This document shows, piece after piece, positions 9,260 to 18,565 of a stretch of 64,000 bases of DNA (position 1 is its first letter; each line of letters opens with the position of its first letter). Below the pieces are notes generated by a model. It did no database searches. It was not told where the DNA came from and saw only the letters and a list, made by a program, of their open reading frames with translations. The translations under genes and the position numbers were made by a program. This DNA is from an uncultured Planococcus sp. (lineage in GTDB: Bacteria; Bacillota; Bacilli; Bacillales_A; Planococcaceae): contig CANNAE010000001.1 in the NCBI GenBank assembly GCA_947502505.1, positions 1 to 64,000 of the forward strand, in the 5' to 3' direction.

Positions 9260-9985
9260 ATGAAAGAAGAAATTTTAGGCGTCACGGTCAATAAAGAAAC
9301 CGAGCAGCAATTGCTGGATAAAATCCAAACCGATATCGAAATAGGGCGTAAATCGCGCATCGTCGCCATCAATCCCGAAAAAGTCATGATGGCTTCAAAG
9401 GACCCGGCGCTCCGGACGCTCCTGAACGAATCGACTTACCAAATCCCGGACGGCGTCGGCATCAAAATCGCTTCCCGCATGCGCGGCGGCGGAATTCGCG
9501 AACGCGTCACAGGCATCGGCATGATGGACGCGTTGCTTCAACTCGCCCATAAACACGGCCACCGGATTTTCATGTACGGGGCAAAAAAAGCGACAGTGGA
9601 ACTGGCTGCGCAAAACATCCAAGTGAAATACCCGAATCTCGTAGTTGCTGGCACACTTGACGGCTATGAAAAAGACCCAGCCAAAATCATTGAAACCATC
9701 AACGCCGCACAGCCGCAAATCCTGTTTGTTGCACTCGGCAGCCCGAAACAGGAATTATTCATCCGCGAAAACATGGAACAGCTGGACGTCAATATCTTCC
9801 AGGGTGTGGGCGGCAGTTTCGATGTCTATAGCGGCAATGTCAAACGTGCGCCGAAGCTGTTCTTGAATACAGGAACCGAATGGCTATACCGCCTTGCCAG
9901 CCAGCCGACGCGCATCAAACGCCAAATGGCGCTCCCTCAATTCCTCATCAAAGCCGTGCGCGATAAAGGCGGAAATCGCCGATGA
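9260..9985 (+). CDS. WecG/TagA/CpsF family glycosyltransferase
   Basis: A 241-residue GT26-family protein. Typical motifs are INPEKVMMA, the YQIPDGVGIKIASRMRGG segment, RVTGIGMMDAL, and ALGSPKQELFI with GVGGSFDVYSG. TagA adds ManNAc to lipid-linked GlcNAc in teichoic acid linkage-unit synthesis; WecG adds ManNAcA in enterobacterial common antigen. The neighbouring ManNAc dehydrogenase makes a ManNAcA-transferring role attractive but unproven. ATG 9260 is preferred over TTG 9239 because GGAGGCAGG precedes it. The last codons overlap the next gene (ATGA at 9982), indicating translational coupling. Confidence 0.85.
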   Translation: MKEEILGVTVNKETEQQLLDKIQTDIEIGRKSRIVAINPEKVMMASKDPALRTLLNESTYQIPDGVGIKIASRMRGGGIRERVTGIGMMDALLQLAHKHGHRIFMYGAKKATVELAAQNIQVKYPNLVVAGTLDGYEKDPAKIIETINAAQPQILFVALGSPKQELFIRENMEQLDVNIFQGVGGSFDVYSGNVKRAPKLFLNTGTEWLYRLASQPTRIKRQMALPQFLIKAVRDKGGNRR

Positions 9986-11079
9986 AAGTGTTGCATGTCA
10001 TCAGCGGCGGCGAAACCGGAGGCTCCAAAAAGCATTTATTGCAACTCTTGACGAACTCTCCCGTAGAAGCAGAGTTGCTGTTATTGACGGAAGGCGCATT
10101 TGCGGAAGATGCACGAAAAGCCGGAATTCCGGTAACGGTCGTCCAGCAAAACAGCCGTCTCGACCGCTCTGCACCTAGAAAGATTTTGATGGTCTTGAAA
10201 AAGGGCGGATTTTCCATTGTCCATTCCCACGGGGCGCGCGCGAATTTCCTGATCGATTCTGTCTATAAAAAACTGGGAATGCCTTGGTTCATTACGGTCC
10301 ATAGCGATCCCACACTCGATTTTCTCCACCAGCCGAAACCGCTCGCCAAGGTATTCACCATCTTGAACCAGCGGGCGATGCGCCGTGCAGACCATTTGTT
10401 TGCCGTGTCGGAGAAATTCAAGGATATGCTGGTCCAAATGGGCGTGAAGCCAAACAGAATCACGCCGGTGTTCAACGGCATCAATTTCCATGAAAGCTTG
10501 CCGGAGTTTGATCAAGGGGCCATTCGCGAATCGCTCGACACACGGGAAGATGAATTTGTCTTTGCGATAGTGGCGCGTCTCCATCCAGTCAAAGGGCACG
10601 ATATCCTGCTCGATGCTTTTGCCCAGATCGATGAGCCGTGTAAACTATGGGTGATCGGGGAAGGCGACCGGCGCCAGAAATTAAGTGAACAAGCTTCGGC
10701 ACTCGGCATCACGGAGCGAGTTCAATTCTTGGGAGCGCGGAATGACGTCGACCAATTATTGTATGCGGCAGACGTATCGTTACTGACTTCGCATAGCGAA
10801 AGCTTCCCGCTTGTCTTGCTCGAATCAGCCGACATGGCAACACCTGTCATCGCAACGAACGTAGGGGGCGTACCTGCACTTGTCGATCCTGGCAAAACCG
10901 GTTGGATCGTCGAGCCGGGCCGTGCAGACGCGCTTGAACACGTCATGAAAAAAGCGATACAGGCGAATACTCAGGAAATGGGAAGCATGCTGAGAAGCTT
11001 TGCAAAAGAAAATTTTTCCAATGAAAAATTGCAACAAGAAATTCGCCAAACCTATAGCGCAGTTTTGAAGCTAAACTAG
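9982..11079 (+). CDS. Glycosyltransferase family 4 protein
   Basis: A 365-residue GT-B fold glycosyltransferase. The N-terminus MKVLHVISGGETGGSKKHLL binds the acceptor region. The C-terminal half carries the GT4 donor-site motif (VSLLTSHSESFPLVLLESADMATPVIATNVGGVPALV, with the EX7E pattern in SESFPLVLLE). It lacks a signal peptide, so it works on the cytoplasmic face of the membrane. It overlaps the TagA-like gene by 4 nt and is the last gene before a terminator. The sugar it adds is unknown; the operon suggests a ManNAc/ManNAcA-containing polymer. Confidence 0.85.
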   Translation: MKVLHVISGGETGGSKKHLLQLLTNSPVEAELLLLTEGAFAEDARKAGIPVTVVQQNSRLDRSAPRKILMVLKKGGFSIVHSHGARANFLIDSVYKKLGMPWFITVHSDPTLDFLHQPKPLAKVFTILNQRAMRRADHLFAVSEKFKDMLVQMGVKPNRITPVFNGINFHESLPEFDQGAIRESLDTREDEFVFAIVARLHPVKGHDILLDAFAQIDEPCKLWVIGEGDRRQKLSEQASALGITERVQFLGARNDVDQLLYAADVSLLTSHSESFPLVLLESADMATPVIATNVGGVPALVDPGKTGWIVEPGRADALEHVMKKAIQANTQEMGSMLRSFAKENFSNEKLQQEIRQTYSAVLKLN

Positions 11080-11156
11080 GTAATTATTCCTGTTTATTTT
11101 AAACTGTAAATTTTATGAAATATACCGTTCAGCCTATGCATGACGCGGTTTTTAAA

Positions 11157-11188
11157 GCCCTTTGAGCACTGTCTCAAAGGGTTTTTTG
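11157..11188 (+). terminator. Terminator of the wecC operon
   Basis: Stem ccctttgag / ctcaaaggg (11158-11181), followed by T6. The stem is perfect over 9 bp. Confidence 0.85.
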
Positions 11189-11195
11189 TTGTTCC

Positions 11196-11212
11196 TGTAA
11201 TATAAATGTAAT
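11196..11212 (+). promoter_or_regulatory. Candidate WalR box
   Basis: Direct repeat TGTAAT-N5-TGTAAT, exactly fitting the published WalR (YycF) consensus TGTWAH-N5-TGTWAH. It lies about 105 bp upstream of an NlpC/P60 cell wall hydrolase, the usual target class of WalRK. Binding is inferred. Confidence 0.5.
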
Positions 11213-11317
11213 ATTACTCTCATAAATTCAATGATAAACTCTGAATTATTCAGAATAAAAAAATGCCTAATAAATACAGATAAACAGACTATAGAACTCA
11301 GGGGGAAACAGAAGCAT

Positions 11318-12703
11318 ATGAAAATGACAAAATGGTTTGGAACAATGATCGCCGCAACTGCTTTATCAGTGACTGCTTTCGCTTCTAGTTCAGAAGCAAG
11401 CGTCTTTGAAAACTTCGATCGCATTTCAGGGTCGGACCGCTACGAAACATCCATCAAAGTAGCACGTGAAGGTTGGGGTTATCACAGCACGGATCATGTG
11501 GTCCTGGTTATTGGCGACAATTACCCGGATGCTCTTGCAGGAGCGCCGCTCGCCAAAAAACTGAACGCACCGATCCTGTTGGTGAAAAAAGATGCCGTAC
11601 CCGCATCGATCATGTCTGAAATCGGTCGCCTCGGGGCCAAGAACGCAACTATCCTTGGCGGTGAAAGCGTCATTTCTAATAAAGTCGTTAGCCAATTAAA
11701 AGAGCAAGGCATGAGTGTCGAACGCATCGCAGGCAGCAACCGCTCTGAAACATCTGCATTGATTGCAGCGAAAGTAGGCGGGACATCTGCAGTCGTCGCG
11801 AGCGGGTCCGGCTATGCCGATTCTCTATCAATCGCTTCACATGCAGCTGAAACCGGCAAACCGATCCTATTGACTTCAGGAAGCGGAATGTCAAAAGAAG
11901 TTGCAGCAGCTGTGAAGAATTTTAAAAGCGTTACAGTTGTAGGCGGCGAAAGTGCTGTCAGTTCTGAAGTCTATAAAAAAATCGACGAAACAGCAGCCGT
12001 ATCACGCATTTCTGGTAAAGACCGCTATGCAACAGCCGCAGCAGTCGTCGCTAAACTCTACCCAACTACTGTCAAAGACTCGCTTGTCGCTTCTGGCCAA
12101 CAATTTGCCGATGCCTTGACGGGATCTGCTCTTGGCGGAAAACAAAAGAAGCCGGTCTTGCTCGTACGTCAAGCTGACCTGCCATCATCGACAAAAGATA
12201 TCATCAACAATAAAAACGTCAATAATCTAACAGTCATCGGGGGCGAAACGGCTGTTTCCAAAGAAGCCTTGAACCCGAATCCGAAACCGGCGGCAATCCC
12301 AGTCGTCAAGCCGTCTGCAGATATCCGTGAAGATATCATTGAAGAAGCGAGAAAATACATCGGCACACCGTATCGCTGGGGCGGAACAACGCCATCAGGT
12401 TTCGATTGCTCAGGTTATTTGATGTATGTGTTTAATAAAAAAGGCATCACTATTCCAAGAACTACTGCATTAATGGCACAATCGGGTAAACCGGTCAGCT
12501 ATTCGAATGTTAAAATTGGCGATATTGTACTGCTTGACCTAGTCAGAAGCACGCCAACACGCCCGAGCCATGCTGGAATTTACATCGGCGATGGCAAAAT
12601 CATCCATGCTGGAACGAGTACAGGTGTCGCGATTACTGCACTTGATACATCTTGGGGGCATTGGGACAAGAAAATCGTCACGATCCGCTCGTACACAGAT
12701 TAA
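11318..12703 (+). CDS. Secreted CWB2-NlpC/P60 cell wall endopeptidase
   Basis: A 461-residue protein. It has a signal peptide (residues 1-27, KMTKWFG then a hydrophobic core and SSSEA), three cell-wall-binding type 2 repeats (about 33-325, each starting like [10 protein letters not shown] and containing an ILGGE segment), and a C-terminal NlpC/P60 domain (about 335-461). Visible catalytic residues are Cys364 (FDCSGY), His418 (SHAGIY) and His430 (IIHAG). It would cut peptide stems of peptidoglycan at the wall surface. ATG 11318 is chosen, with gggggaaa about 10 nt upstream; the longer frame from 11231 has no signal peptide. It has its own upstream region with a WalR-like box, and a terminator follows. 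Confidence 0.9.
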   Translation: MKMTKWFGTMIAATALSVTAFASSSEASVFENFDRISGSDRYETSIKVAREGWGYHSTDHVVLVIGDNYPDALAGAPLAKKLNAPILLVKKDAVPASIMSEIGRLGAKNATILGGESVISNKVVSQLKEQGMSVERIAGSNRSETSALIAAKVGGTSAVVASGSGYADSLSIASHAAETGKPILLTSGSGMSKEVAAAVKNFKSVTVVGGESAVSSEVYKKIDETAAVSRISGKDRYATAAAVVAKLYPTTVKDSLVASGQQFADALTGSALGGKQKKPVLLVRQADLPSSTKDIINNKNVNNLTVIGGETAVSKEALNPNPKPAAIPVVKPSADIREDIIEEARKYIGTPYRWGGTTPSGFDCSGYLMYVFNKKGITIPRTTALMAQSGKPVSYSNVKIGDIVLLDLVRSTPTRPSHAGIYIGDGKIIHAGTSTGVAITALDTSWGHWDKKIVTIRSYTD

Positions 12704-12705
12704 AG

Positions 12706-12730
12706 AAATGGCCTCGGCCATTTTTTTTTG
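12706..12730 (+). terminator. Terminator after the NlpC/P60 gene
   Basis: Stem aaatggcc / ggccattt with a 2-nt loop, followed by T-rich tail. Confidence 0.8.
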
Positions 12731-12791
12731 CCCGCAAAGATAGAAAAAGGGTGAAGAAAAAGAGCTGTAAATTTTAATGGTGGTATTTTTT

Positions 12792-12814
12792 ACATAAATT
12801 TAGAAAATTTATGT
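12792..12814. promoter_or_regulatory. Perfect inverted repeat upstream of the SpoIID-CWB2 gene
   Basis: Arms ACATAAATT and AATTTATGT with a 5-nt spacer. It ends 22 nt before a TATACT hexamer (12837-12842) that could be the -10 box. Candidate operator for an unknown dimeric regulator. Confidence 0.4.
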
Positions 12815-12892
12815 ACCTTTTAATAAAAATCTAGAATATACTGTTAAAAAATAGATGTGCCATCACAAACAACATCCATAGGGGGAAAAATT

Positions 12893-15268
12893 TTGAGAAT
12901 TTTATTGAAGGGTTTGGCTATGCTATTGTTCATCGGCGTTCTTGCTGGAGGAGCGGTAAACGTTTCCGCAGCGGATGATTTCACCGTGAAAGTCCGTTTG
13001 ACGAATAGCCTTGGCACAAACAGCAGCTTCGATTTCGTTCCGCAAGGCAGTTCGCAATTAAAAGAAGACAAAACCGTGAAGTTGGAAAAAGGAACACGCT
13101 ACGAGGTGCAAGTATCTTCTGGCAAAATGGTATTGAAAAAAGGAAGCCAAACCTTGAAGAGTGGATTGAATACAGTGACGATCGAACCGTCCGTCTATTC
13201 AAAGGCAAACCATATCCAGCTGTATAAGCCTGGATCCCAGACCATCTACCCGTATCTTGGGACCATCCTGTTCCGCATGTCCGGCACGACCAAAATCCAG
13301 CCGGTCAATTCTTTGCCGTTTGAAGATTATCTAAAAGGAGTCGTGCCATCTGAAAGCCCAGCCAGCTGGGGGGCAAGCGGCGGCATGGAATCGCTGAAAG
13401 CCCAAGCAATCGCGGCCCGTTCCTATATATTTTCAAAAATGAGCCAAAGCACGCTGGAAATCGATGACACGACAACTTTCCAAGTGTACAAAGGCTTTAT
13501 GTGGGACCCGTTATCCCCTCATTACAAATCTGCTTATGAATACACAAACCGTGCAGTCGATGAAACCCAAGGACAAATTCTCACCTACAAAAAAACGGAC
13601 GGCCAAACAGGCTTTGTCACTGCTTATTTCTCATCCAGCAATGGAGGGCAAACTGAACTTCCTCAACAATATTGGTCGGGCAAATTGCCATACCTTTCTA
13701 CTACGCAAAAAGATGAGTTCGACACAAAAAGCGTTTTATGGAAACTCAATTGGCTCAAGCAGCAGCTTCCGGAAAACACCGATTTGATGGCCCCGGCCAC
13801 TTGGTGGGAAACAACAGCTGAATTGAACTTGAATAGCGCATTAGTTGGCAATGAAAGCAAAACCGCATTCACCAATTTCAAAAAAGATTTATTATCGAAA
13901 GCAAAAGCACAGGATTCAACAGTTGAGTCCATCAAAATCGCTTCCATCAACAAAATCGAAACCGAGAACTTTGCCAATACCGGCAAAGTCCAGTCCATTA
14001 CGCTGGAAATGGATTATTATATCCGCAACAGCCAAAACGGCGCATTGAACTTTGACATGGCAGCCGGTGCAGCTTCCAAAACGCTGGCCGGTAAAGACCG
14101 CTACGACACAGCCGTCGAAATCGCCAAAGAAACGATGGGAACTGAAAAAGCGCCCGCCATCGTTCTGGGCCGAGGAGACGTTCCTGCCGATGCACTTGCA
14201 GGTACCGTCCTTGCCCATAAACACGGCGCGCCCGTCCTATTGACACGCAACGGCAGTTTGCCAGCTTCAGTTGACAACTTCCTCGAACAACAAACGGTCA
14301 AAGGGGCGACAGTTTACCTACTTGGCGGAACGTCAGCCATTTCGGAAAACGTGGAAAATGAACTAAACCAAAAAGGGTTCCAAACCAAACGCCTGGCGGG
14401 CAAAAACCGTTCCGAAACTTCATTATTGATTGCAGAGGAAATCGGGCAGACCCAAACTGTCCTATTCGCAACAGGCGATAACAACTCTTCCGATGCTTTA
14501 TCTGCTTCTGCATATGCAGCAGCGCATCAATTGCCGATCATCATCCATATGGGAGACAAGAGCCCGGAATCGACCCTTTCCTTCCTGGAAAATCAGTCGA
14601 CTGAAAAAGCCATCTTGATCGGGGGCACGACGGCCGTACCGGAAGCGGTCGAAACAGCATTGTTTGGCCGTGGCATTATCAGCAACCGGATCAGCGGCAA
14701 AGACCGCGTGGAAACCAGCCTGGAAATCAACCGCCTATTGCCGATGAACGGCAAAAACCTTGTGGTCGGCAATGCGCATTCATTTGTCGATGCACTGGCA
14801 GGTTCGGTTCTCGCGGCGAAAACGAATTCACCGATCCTGATGCTCCACCCGGACCCGAATCGTTTGCCGGTTGAACACATGGACCAAATCAGCAAGCTGA
14901 CAAAAGACCAGGCGTATTATCTGGGCGGCGAATCTGTTATTCCATCTGCCTTGAAAACAGCTAGCGATGAATACATCGGCGCCTCATTGAAAAAGCACCA
15001 AGCAATTGTCACTTACGAAGCAGGCAGCTCGCCGAACATAACCGCTTTCCGCACATTGATGGGAGCGGCCAACTTGAAGAGCGTCGACTTTGACGTAGTG
15101 GACTCAGCAGACCGTTTCGTCATGGACGGCAGCGGATTCGGCCACGGCATCGGCATGAGCCAGTGGGGTTCTTACTACCGCTCCAAAGCCGGCCACAGCG
15201 CCGACCAAATCTTGAAATTCTATTACCAGAACGTATCGATCGAACACACCTCACAATTTGTGAAATAA
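12893..15268 (+). CDS. SpoIID/LytB-like protein with three CWB2 modules inserted
   Basis: A 791-residue secreted protein. Signal peptide about residues 1-30 (VNVSAAD at the cleavage region). The N-terminal part of a SpoIID domain lies at about 140-185 (FEDYLKGVVPSESPASW then LKAQAIAARSYI). CWB2 repeats fill about 395-690 (each beginning like LAGKDRYDTAV). The end of the SpoIID domain follows at about 705-791, with GFGHGIGMSQWGSYY. SpoIID proteins cut or reshape peptidoglycan glycan strands; LytB of B. subtilis enhances the LytC amidase. The start is TTG 12893, with gggggaaaa immediately upstream; GTG 12857 would precede that SD. The wall-binding modules interrupt the SpoIID domain, which is unusual. 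A terminator follows at 15290. Confidence 0.85.
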   Translation: MRILLKGLAMLLFIGVLAGGAVNVSAADDFTVKVRLTNSLGTNSSFDFVPQGSSQLKEDKTVKLEKGTRYEVQVSSGKMVLKKGSQTLKSGLNTVTIEPSVYSKANHIQLYKPGSQTIYPYLGTILFRMSGTTKIQPVNSLPFEDYLKGVVPSESPASWGASGGMESLKAQAIAARSYIFSKMSQSTLEIDDTTTFQVYKGFMWDPLSPHYKSAYEYTNRAVDETQGQILTYKKTDGQTGFVTAYFSSSNGGQTELPQQYWSGKLPYLSTTQKDEFDTKSVLWKLNWLKQQLPENTDLMAPATWWETTAELNLNSALVGNESKTAFTNFKKDLLSKAKAQDSTVESIKIASINKIETENFANTGKVQSITLEMDYYIRNSQNGALNFDMAAGAASKTLAGKDRYDTAVEIAKETMGTEKAPAIVLGRGDVPADALAGTVLAHKHGAPVLLTRNGSLPASVDNFLEQQTVKGATVYLLGGTSAISENVENELNQKGFQTKRLAGKNRSETSLLIAEEIGQTQTVLFATGDNNSSDALSASAYAAAHQLPIIIHMGDKSPESTLSFLENQSTEKAILIGGTTAVPEAVETALFGRGIISNRISGKDRVETSLEINRLLPMNGKNLVVGNAHSFVDALAGSVLAAKTNSPILMLHPDPNRLPVEHMDQISKLTKDQAYYLGGESVIPSALKTASDEYIGASLKKHQAIVTYEAGSSPNITAFRTLMGAANLKSVDFDVVDSADRFVMDGSGFGHGIGMSQWGSYYRSKAGHSADQILKFYYQNVSIEHTSQFVK

Positions 15269-15289
15269 ATACATTGTCAACGATATAGC

Positions 15290-15321
15290 AAAAGCCGTCC
15301 TCAACAGGGCGGCTTTTTTTA
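15290..15321 (+). terminator. Terminator after the SpoIID-CWB2 gene
   Basis: Stem aagccgtcc / gggcggctt (one G-T pair), short loop, then T7. Confidence 0.8.
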
Positions 15322-15459
15322 TGTGATGAACTATTGGAAAAAAAGAGAGGGGGGAGTCATTATTTTTCAGTTCGTTTGAAGTTCCTTCGCTATGGACAGA
15401 ATCTAATTAACCCTGTCCATCATAACAAGCTCAGTCCCAAAACCATTTTTCCGGATAAT

Positions 15460-16212
15460 GCATCCCAAGAAGAGATTCCCCCACTAGCCGGCAACAGAAT
15501 AAAGAAGTAGACCAAGCTAAACACTCTCCGATCAATGAAATCACCAAGCCGCCAACCCAAAGCCCAGGCGGCGACTAACAAGCTGAAGTATCGCCAGAAA
15601 GCTAAAATGATTCCACACACTAACTCTCGCTATCTGCTTCAACCACATAACCACATCCCGGGAAGCGATTCCCCCACAAGCGGGCAACAAGATAAAGAAG
15701 CAGATCAAGCTAAACACTCTCCGACCAATGAAATCACCAAGCCGCCGAGCGCCAAGGGTGGGCCGACGCAATAAGACAGGCGTTCTTCCTGGCTTATTGC
15801 AAAAGGCCAACCCAAAGCCCGGCGGCGATTAACAAGCTGTAGCATTACTAGAAAACTAAGCACTTCCACATGCTAACTCTCGCTATCTGCTTCAACCACA
15901 TAACCACATCCTGGGAAGCGATTCCCCCACAAGCCGGCAACAAGATAAAAAGCAGATCAACCTAAACACTCTCCGACCAATGAAATCACCAAGCCGCCGA
16001 GCGCCAAGGGTGAGCCGACGCAATAAGACAGGTGTTCTTCCTGGCTTATTGCAGGAGGCCAACCCAAAGCCCAGGCGGCGAATAAAAAGCTGAAGCATCG
16101 CCAGAAAGCTAAAACGATTCCACATACTAACTCTCGCTATCTGCTTCAACCACATCCGGGGCGGCGAATAAAAAGCTGAAACATCGCTAAAAAACTAAAA
16201 CGATTCCACACA
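15460..16212 (+). repeat. Tandem intergenic repeat array A (unit about 252 bp)
   Basis: Two full units plus one internally deleted and one collapsed unit. Each full unit contains aagcgattcccccacaagc, a tcaccaagccgccgag segment, and a 33-nt hairpin (15768-15800 and 16020-16052; arms gcaataag-a-cagg / cctg-g-cttattgc, loop cgttctt or tgttctt). The unit near 15465-15650 lacks the hairpin segment. The fourth (16150-16212) keeps only the tail. The period between hairpins is 252 bp. No supported gene lies in 15322-16361; the minus-strand frames here are not conserved in the other arrays. Confidence 0.85.
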
Positions 16213-16361
16213 CCTTAGATCCGGAAACCAATCTCCATTATTAACTTTCCGTAAAATTCCAATCCCTTAAAATATCACTCAATCCCTTGTCAGCTAAGGG
16301 TTGGACAGCTAGAAGGCAACCTATGTCCGACACCTGCCGTCTTTACACAATATTGGCGCTA

Positions 16362-16391
16362 TTGTAATAATTGTAATAAAAATGCTATGAT
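16362..16391 (+). promoter_or_regulatory. Promoter of the LtaS-like gene
   Basis: TTGTAA (16362-16367), 18-nt spacer, and an extended -10 TGC-TATGAT ending at 16391, 27 nt before the ATG. Typical sigma-A form. Confidence 0.6.
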
Positions 16392-16418
16392 AGATTCATT
16401 AACTACAAGGGGTTTATT

Positions 16419-18296
16419 ATGGAAAAAACAAAAAAATTGAATTCTCCGCTGCTAGTTTTGGTGATTTTGTCTATCATTCTACTCATCAAGTTGGGGGTAT
16501 TCCGTACCCTGGTTTACGGTGAAGTTTCCTGGCTGCGCCTAGTGGCCATCGATTTCCCGGTATTCATGCTCTTGCCGGTGCTCTTGTTTGTTTTGTTGCG
16601 CCGGGTCAGTCCGCTCGTCGCGCTAATCTACAACCTATTCGTCTCAGGGTTGCTCGTATCGATCGTCTGGTATGAGCGGTATTTCCAAACCGTGCCGAGC
16701 TATTTCGATCTGCAGCAAGGCGATCAAGCCGGATCCGTCATGGAAACGGTGAGCTTGCTCTATATGCCGCTCGATTTCCTCTTCTTTGCAGACATCGTGC
16801 TCTATATTGCATTGTTCGTGTTGTATTGGAATCGGCCGCTGACAATGAAAAACCGCAAAAAAATCAGTGTCGTTGCCTTGGTACTTGTGGCATTGAGTGT
16901 GGCGACAACAGTGATGGCCTTGCAGAAACCGATTTTGGATATGACTTTATTCTCCAAGGAACAGGGATTTGTCCAGACGCAATTGGTCCAGGCCACACAG
17001 CAAAACAGTGCCTCGGCGCAAATGAATCTATTGTCGGACGAGGAATTGGCTAAACTGAAAGGCAACGAATTCGTGCCTTACACCGAACATGACCGCTTCG
17101 GCATTGCAAAAGACCGCCATCTATTCGTCATTCAAATTGAATCGCTGCAAAATTTCGCCATCAACCAATCGATCGATGGACAGGAATTAACGCCGAACTT
17201 GAATGAGCTATTGGGCGACAGCTTGTATTTTGACCGCATGTTCCAGCAAATAGGGGCTGGCAATACATCTGATGCGGAATGGTTATTGCATACCTCGTTG
17301 ATGCCAAAAGGCTTGGATCCAACGGTCAATTATTTGAATGGCACTCCATTGCCTTCCTTGGTCAATTTACTGAATGCCAAAGATTACTACACCACTACGT
17401 ATCACGCGGATAAGCTTGAATACTGGAACCGGGAGCAATTATATCCATCACTCGGTTTTGACTATGCTTACTCGAGCAAAGAAATTCCGGATGAAGACCT
17501 GATCGGCTTATGGCCATCTGACCGGACGATGTTCGAATTCGCTGAAGGGGAAGTGCGCGAGCAGATTCGCTCAGGCAAAAAAGTCTATGCCAACTTGATG
17601 GGCGTGACGAGCCACACGCCGTTCGAAGTGCGTGAACAAGACAAGTACTTAGAGTTGCCGGAAGAATACGTAGATACCTATACAGGAAATTATCTGCAAT
17701 CCATCCGCTATGTCGATGAAGCAGTGGGGGAGTTTATCGACTTTCTGAAAGCGGAAGGCATCTATGAAGAATCGCTGATTGTAGTCAACGGCGACCATTC
17801 CGGGCTTCACGGCCGGCCGATGACGGAAAACGACAACGAGCTGATGGCCGAGTTGCTAGGCCATAGATATTCCTTGAAAGACCGTTTCTTGCTGCCATTC
17901 ATTATCGCTGCCCCTGGATTGTTCGAATCTGAAGTGAATTCCAACTTCGGTGGGCAAATCGATATGATGCCGACGATTATGAATTTGATGGGCATCGAAC
18001 CGAAGGCGCCGATGATCGGCCATAATATGCTGCAATACGAAAACAACTTGCTCGCGGTGCGCTATTACTTGCCGGGCGGTTCGTATATCACTGCCGACCA
18101 TATGTATTTAGGGGAAAATGCTAGGTATCCGGAACGCTATTACGACTTTGAAACGATGGAACGCATCGAGCCGGAACCAGAGATCATCGAACAGAAACAG
18201 GAAAACGCCTTGAAAATTTTAGATCATTCCGATGCCTTGCTAAGCAATTTCTTAGATGAAGGCGAAGAAGATATAGAAGCCGGAGAAGAGAGTTAA
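16419..18296 (+). CDS. LTA synthase family protein (lipoteichoic acid synthase-like)
   Basis: A 625-residue protein with five N-terminal membrane segments (residues about 10-30, 42-62, 68-88, 118-140, 150-170) and an extracellular sulfatase-fold domain. The nucleophile is Thr283 in GNTSDAE, equivalent to Thr300 of S. aureus LtaS. Other metal-site parts visible are QIESLQNF and NGDHSGLHGR. The enzyme polymerises glycerol phosphate from phosphatidylglycerol onto a lipid anchor outside the membrane; close paralogues act as primases. SD AAGGGG precedes ATG 16419. The acidic C-terminal tail (GEEDIEAGEES) is unusual and its function is unknown. It is transcribed from its own promoter and ends at a terminator. 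Confidence 0.88.
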   Translation: MEKTKKLNSPLLVLVILSIILLIKLGVFRTLVYGEVSWLRLVAIDFPVFMLLPVLLFVLLRRVSPLVALIYNLFVSGLLVSIVWYERYFQTVPSYFDLQQGDQAGSVMETVSLLYMPLDFLFFADIVLYIALFVLYWNRPLTMKNRKKISVVALVLVALSVATTVMALQKPILDMTLFSKEQGFVQTQLVQATQQNSASAQMNLLSDEELAKLKGNEFVPYTEHDRFGIAKDRHLFVIQIESLQNFAINQSIDGQELTPNLNELLGDSLYFDRMFQQIGAGNTSDAEWLLHTSLMPKGLDPTVNYLNGTPLPSLVNLLNAKDYYTTTYHADKLEYWNREQLYPSLGFDYAYSSKEIPDEDLIGLWPSDRTMFEFAEGEVREQIRSGKKVYANLMGVTSHTPFEVREQDKYLELPEEYVDTYTGNYLQSIRYVDEAVGEFIDFLKAEGIYEESLIVVNGDHSGLHGRPMTENDNELMAELLGHRYSLKDRFLLPFIIAAPGLFESEVNSNFGGQIDMMPTIMNLMGIEPKAPMIGHNMLQYENNLLAVRYYLPGGSYITADHMYLGENARYPERYYDFETMERIEPEPEIIEQKQENALKILDHSDALLSNFLDEGEEDIEAGEES

Positions 18297-18314
18297 CTCT
18301 TCTCTGGTTTTTTT
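18283..18314 (+). terminator. Terminator after the LtaS-like gene
   Basis: Stem gagaagag / ctcttctc, followed by gg and T8. The stop codon lies in the loop. Confidence 0.8.
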
Positions 18315-18565
18315 TGTCAATTCAAATTTCCGAATTATAATGCGAATTTATTGCATAATCAATAAAAAGATCTTGATTAAAAATACCCAAATTGTGTCTT
18401 TCAATTCGCTTTTTTACGTAATTTATATAGGACTATTATCTTTGGGTCAGAGAAATTAACTTTTAAACGCTGTATAAAGAATCATTTTAAGAAAATATTG
18501 TAAAATTCTCTTGTTTCTCCTAATTTTCCCCGGTAGTATTAGGTCAGAAAGAGGGGAATGTAGCA

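Noticed and set aside
15541..16155. Minus-strand open frames of 66-89 codons in array A (NKPGRTPVLLRR-type translations)
   Set aside because: They arise from the repeat unit. In array B a one-base difference before the hairpin puts the same stretch in another frame, so the protein sequence is not conserved while the DNA and hairpin are. They lack good SD sequences.
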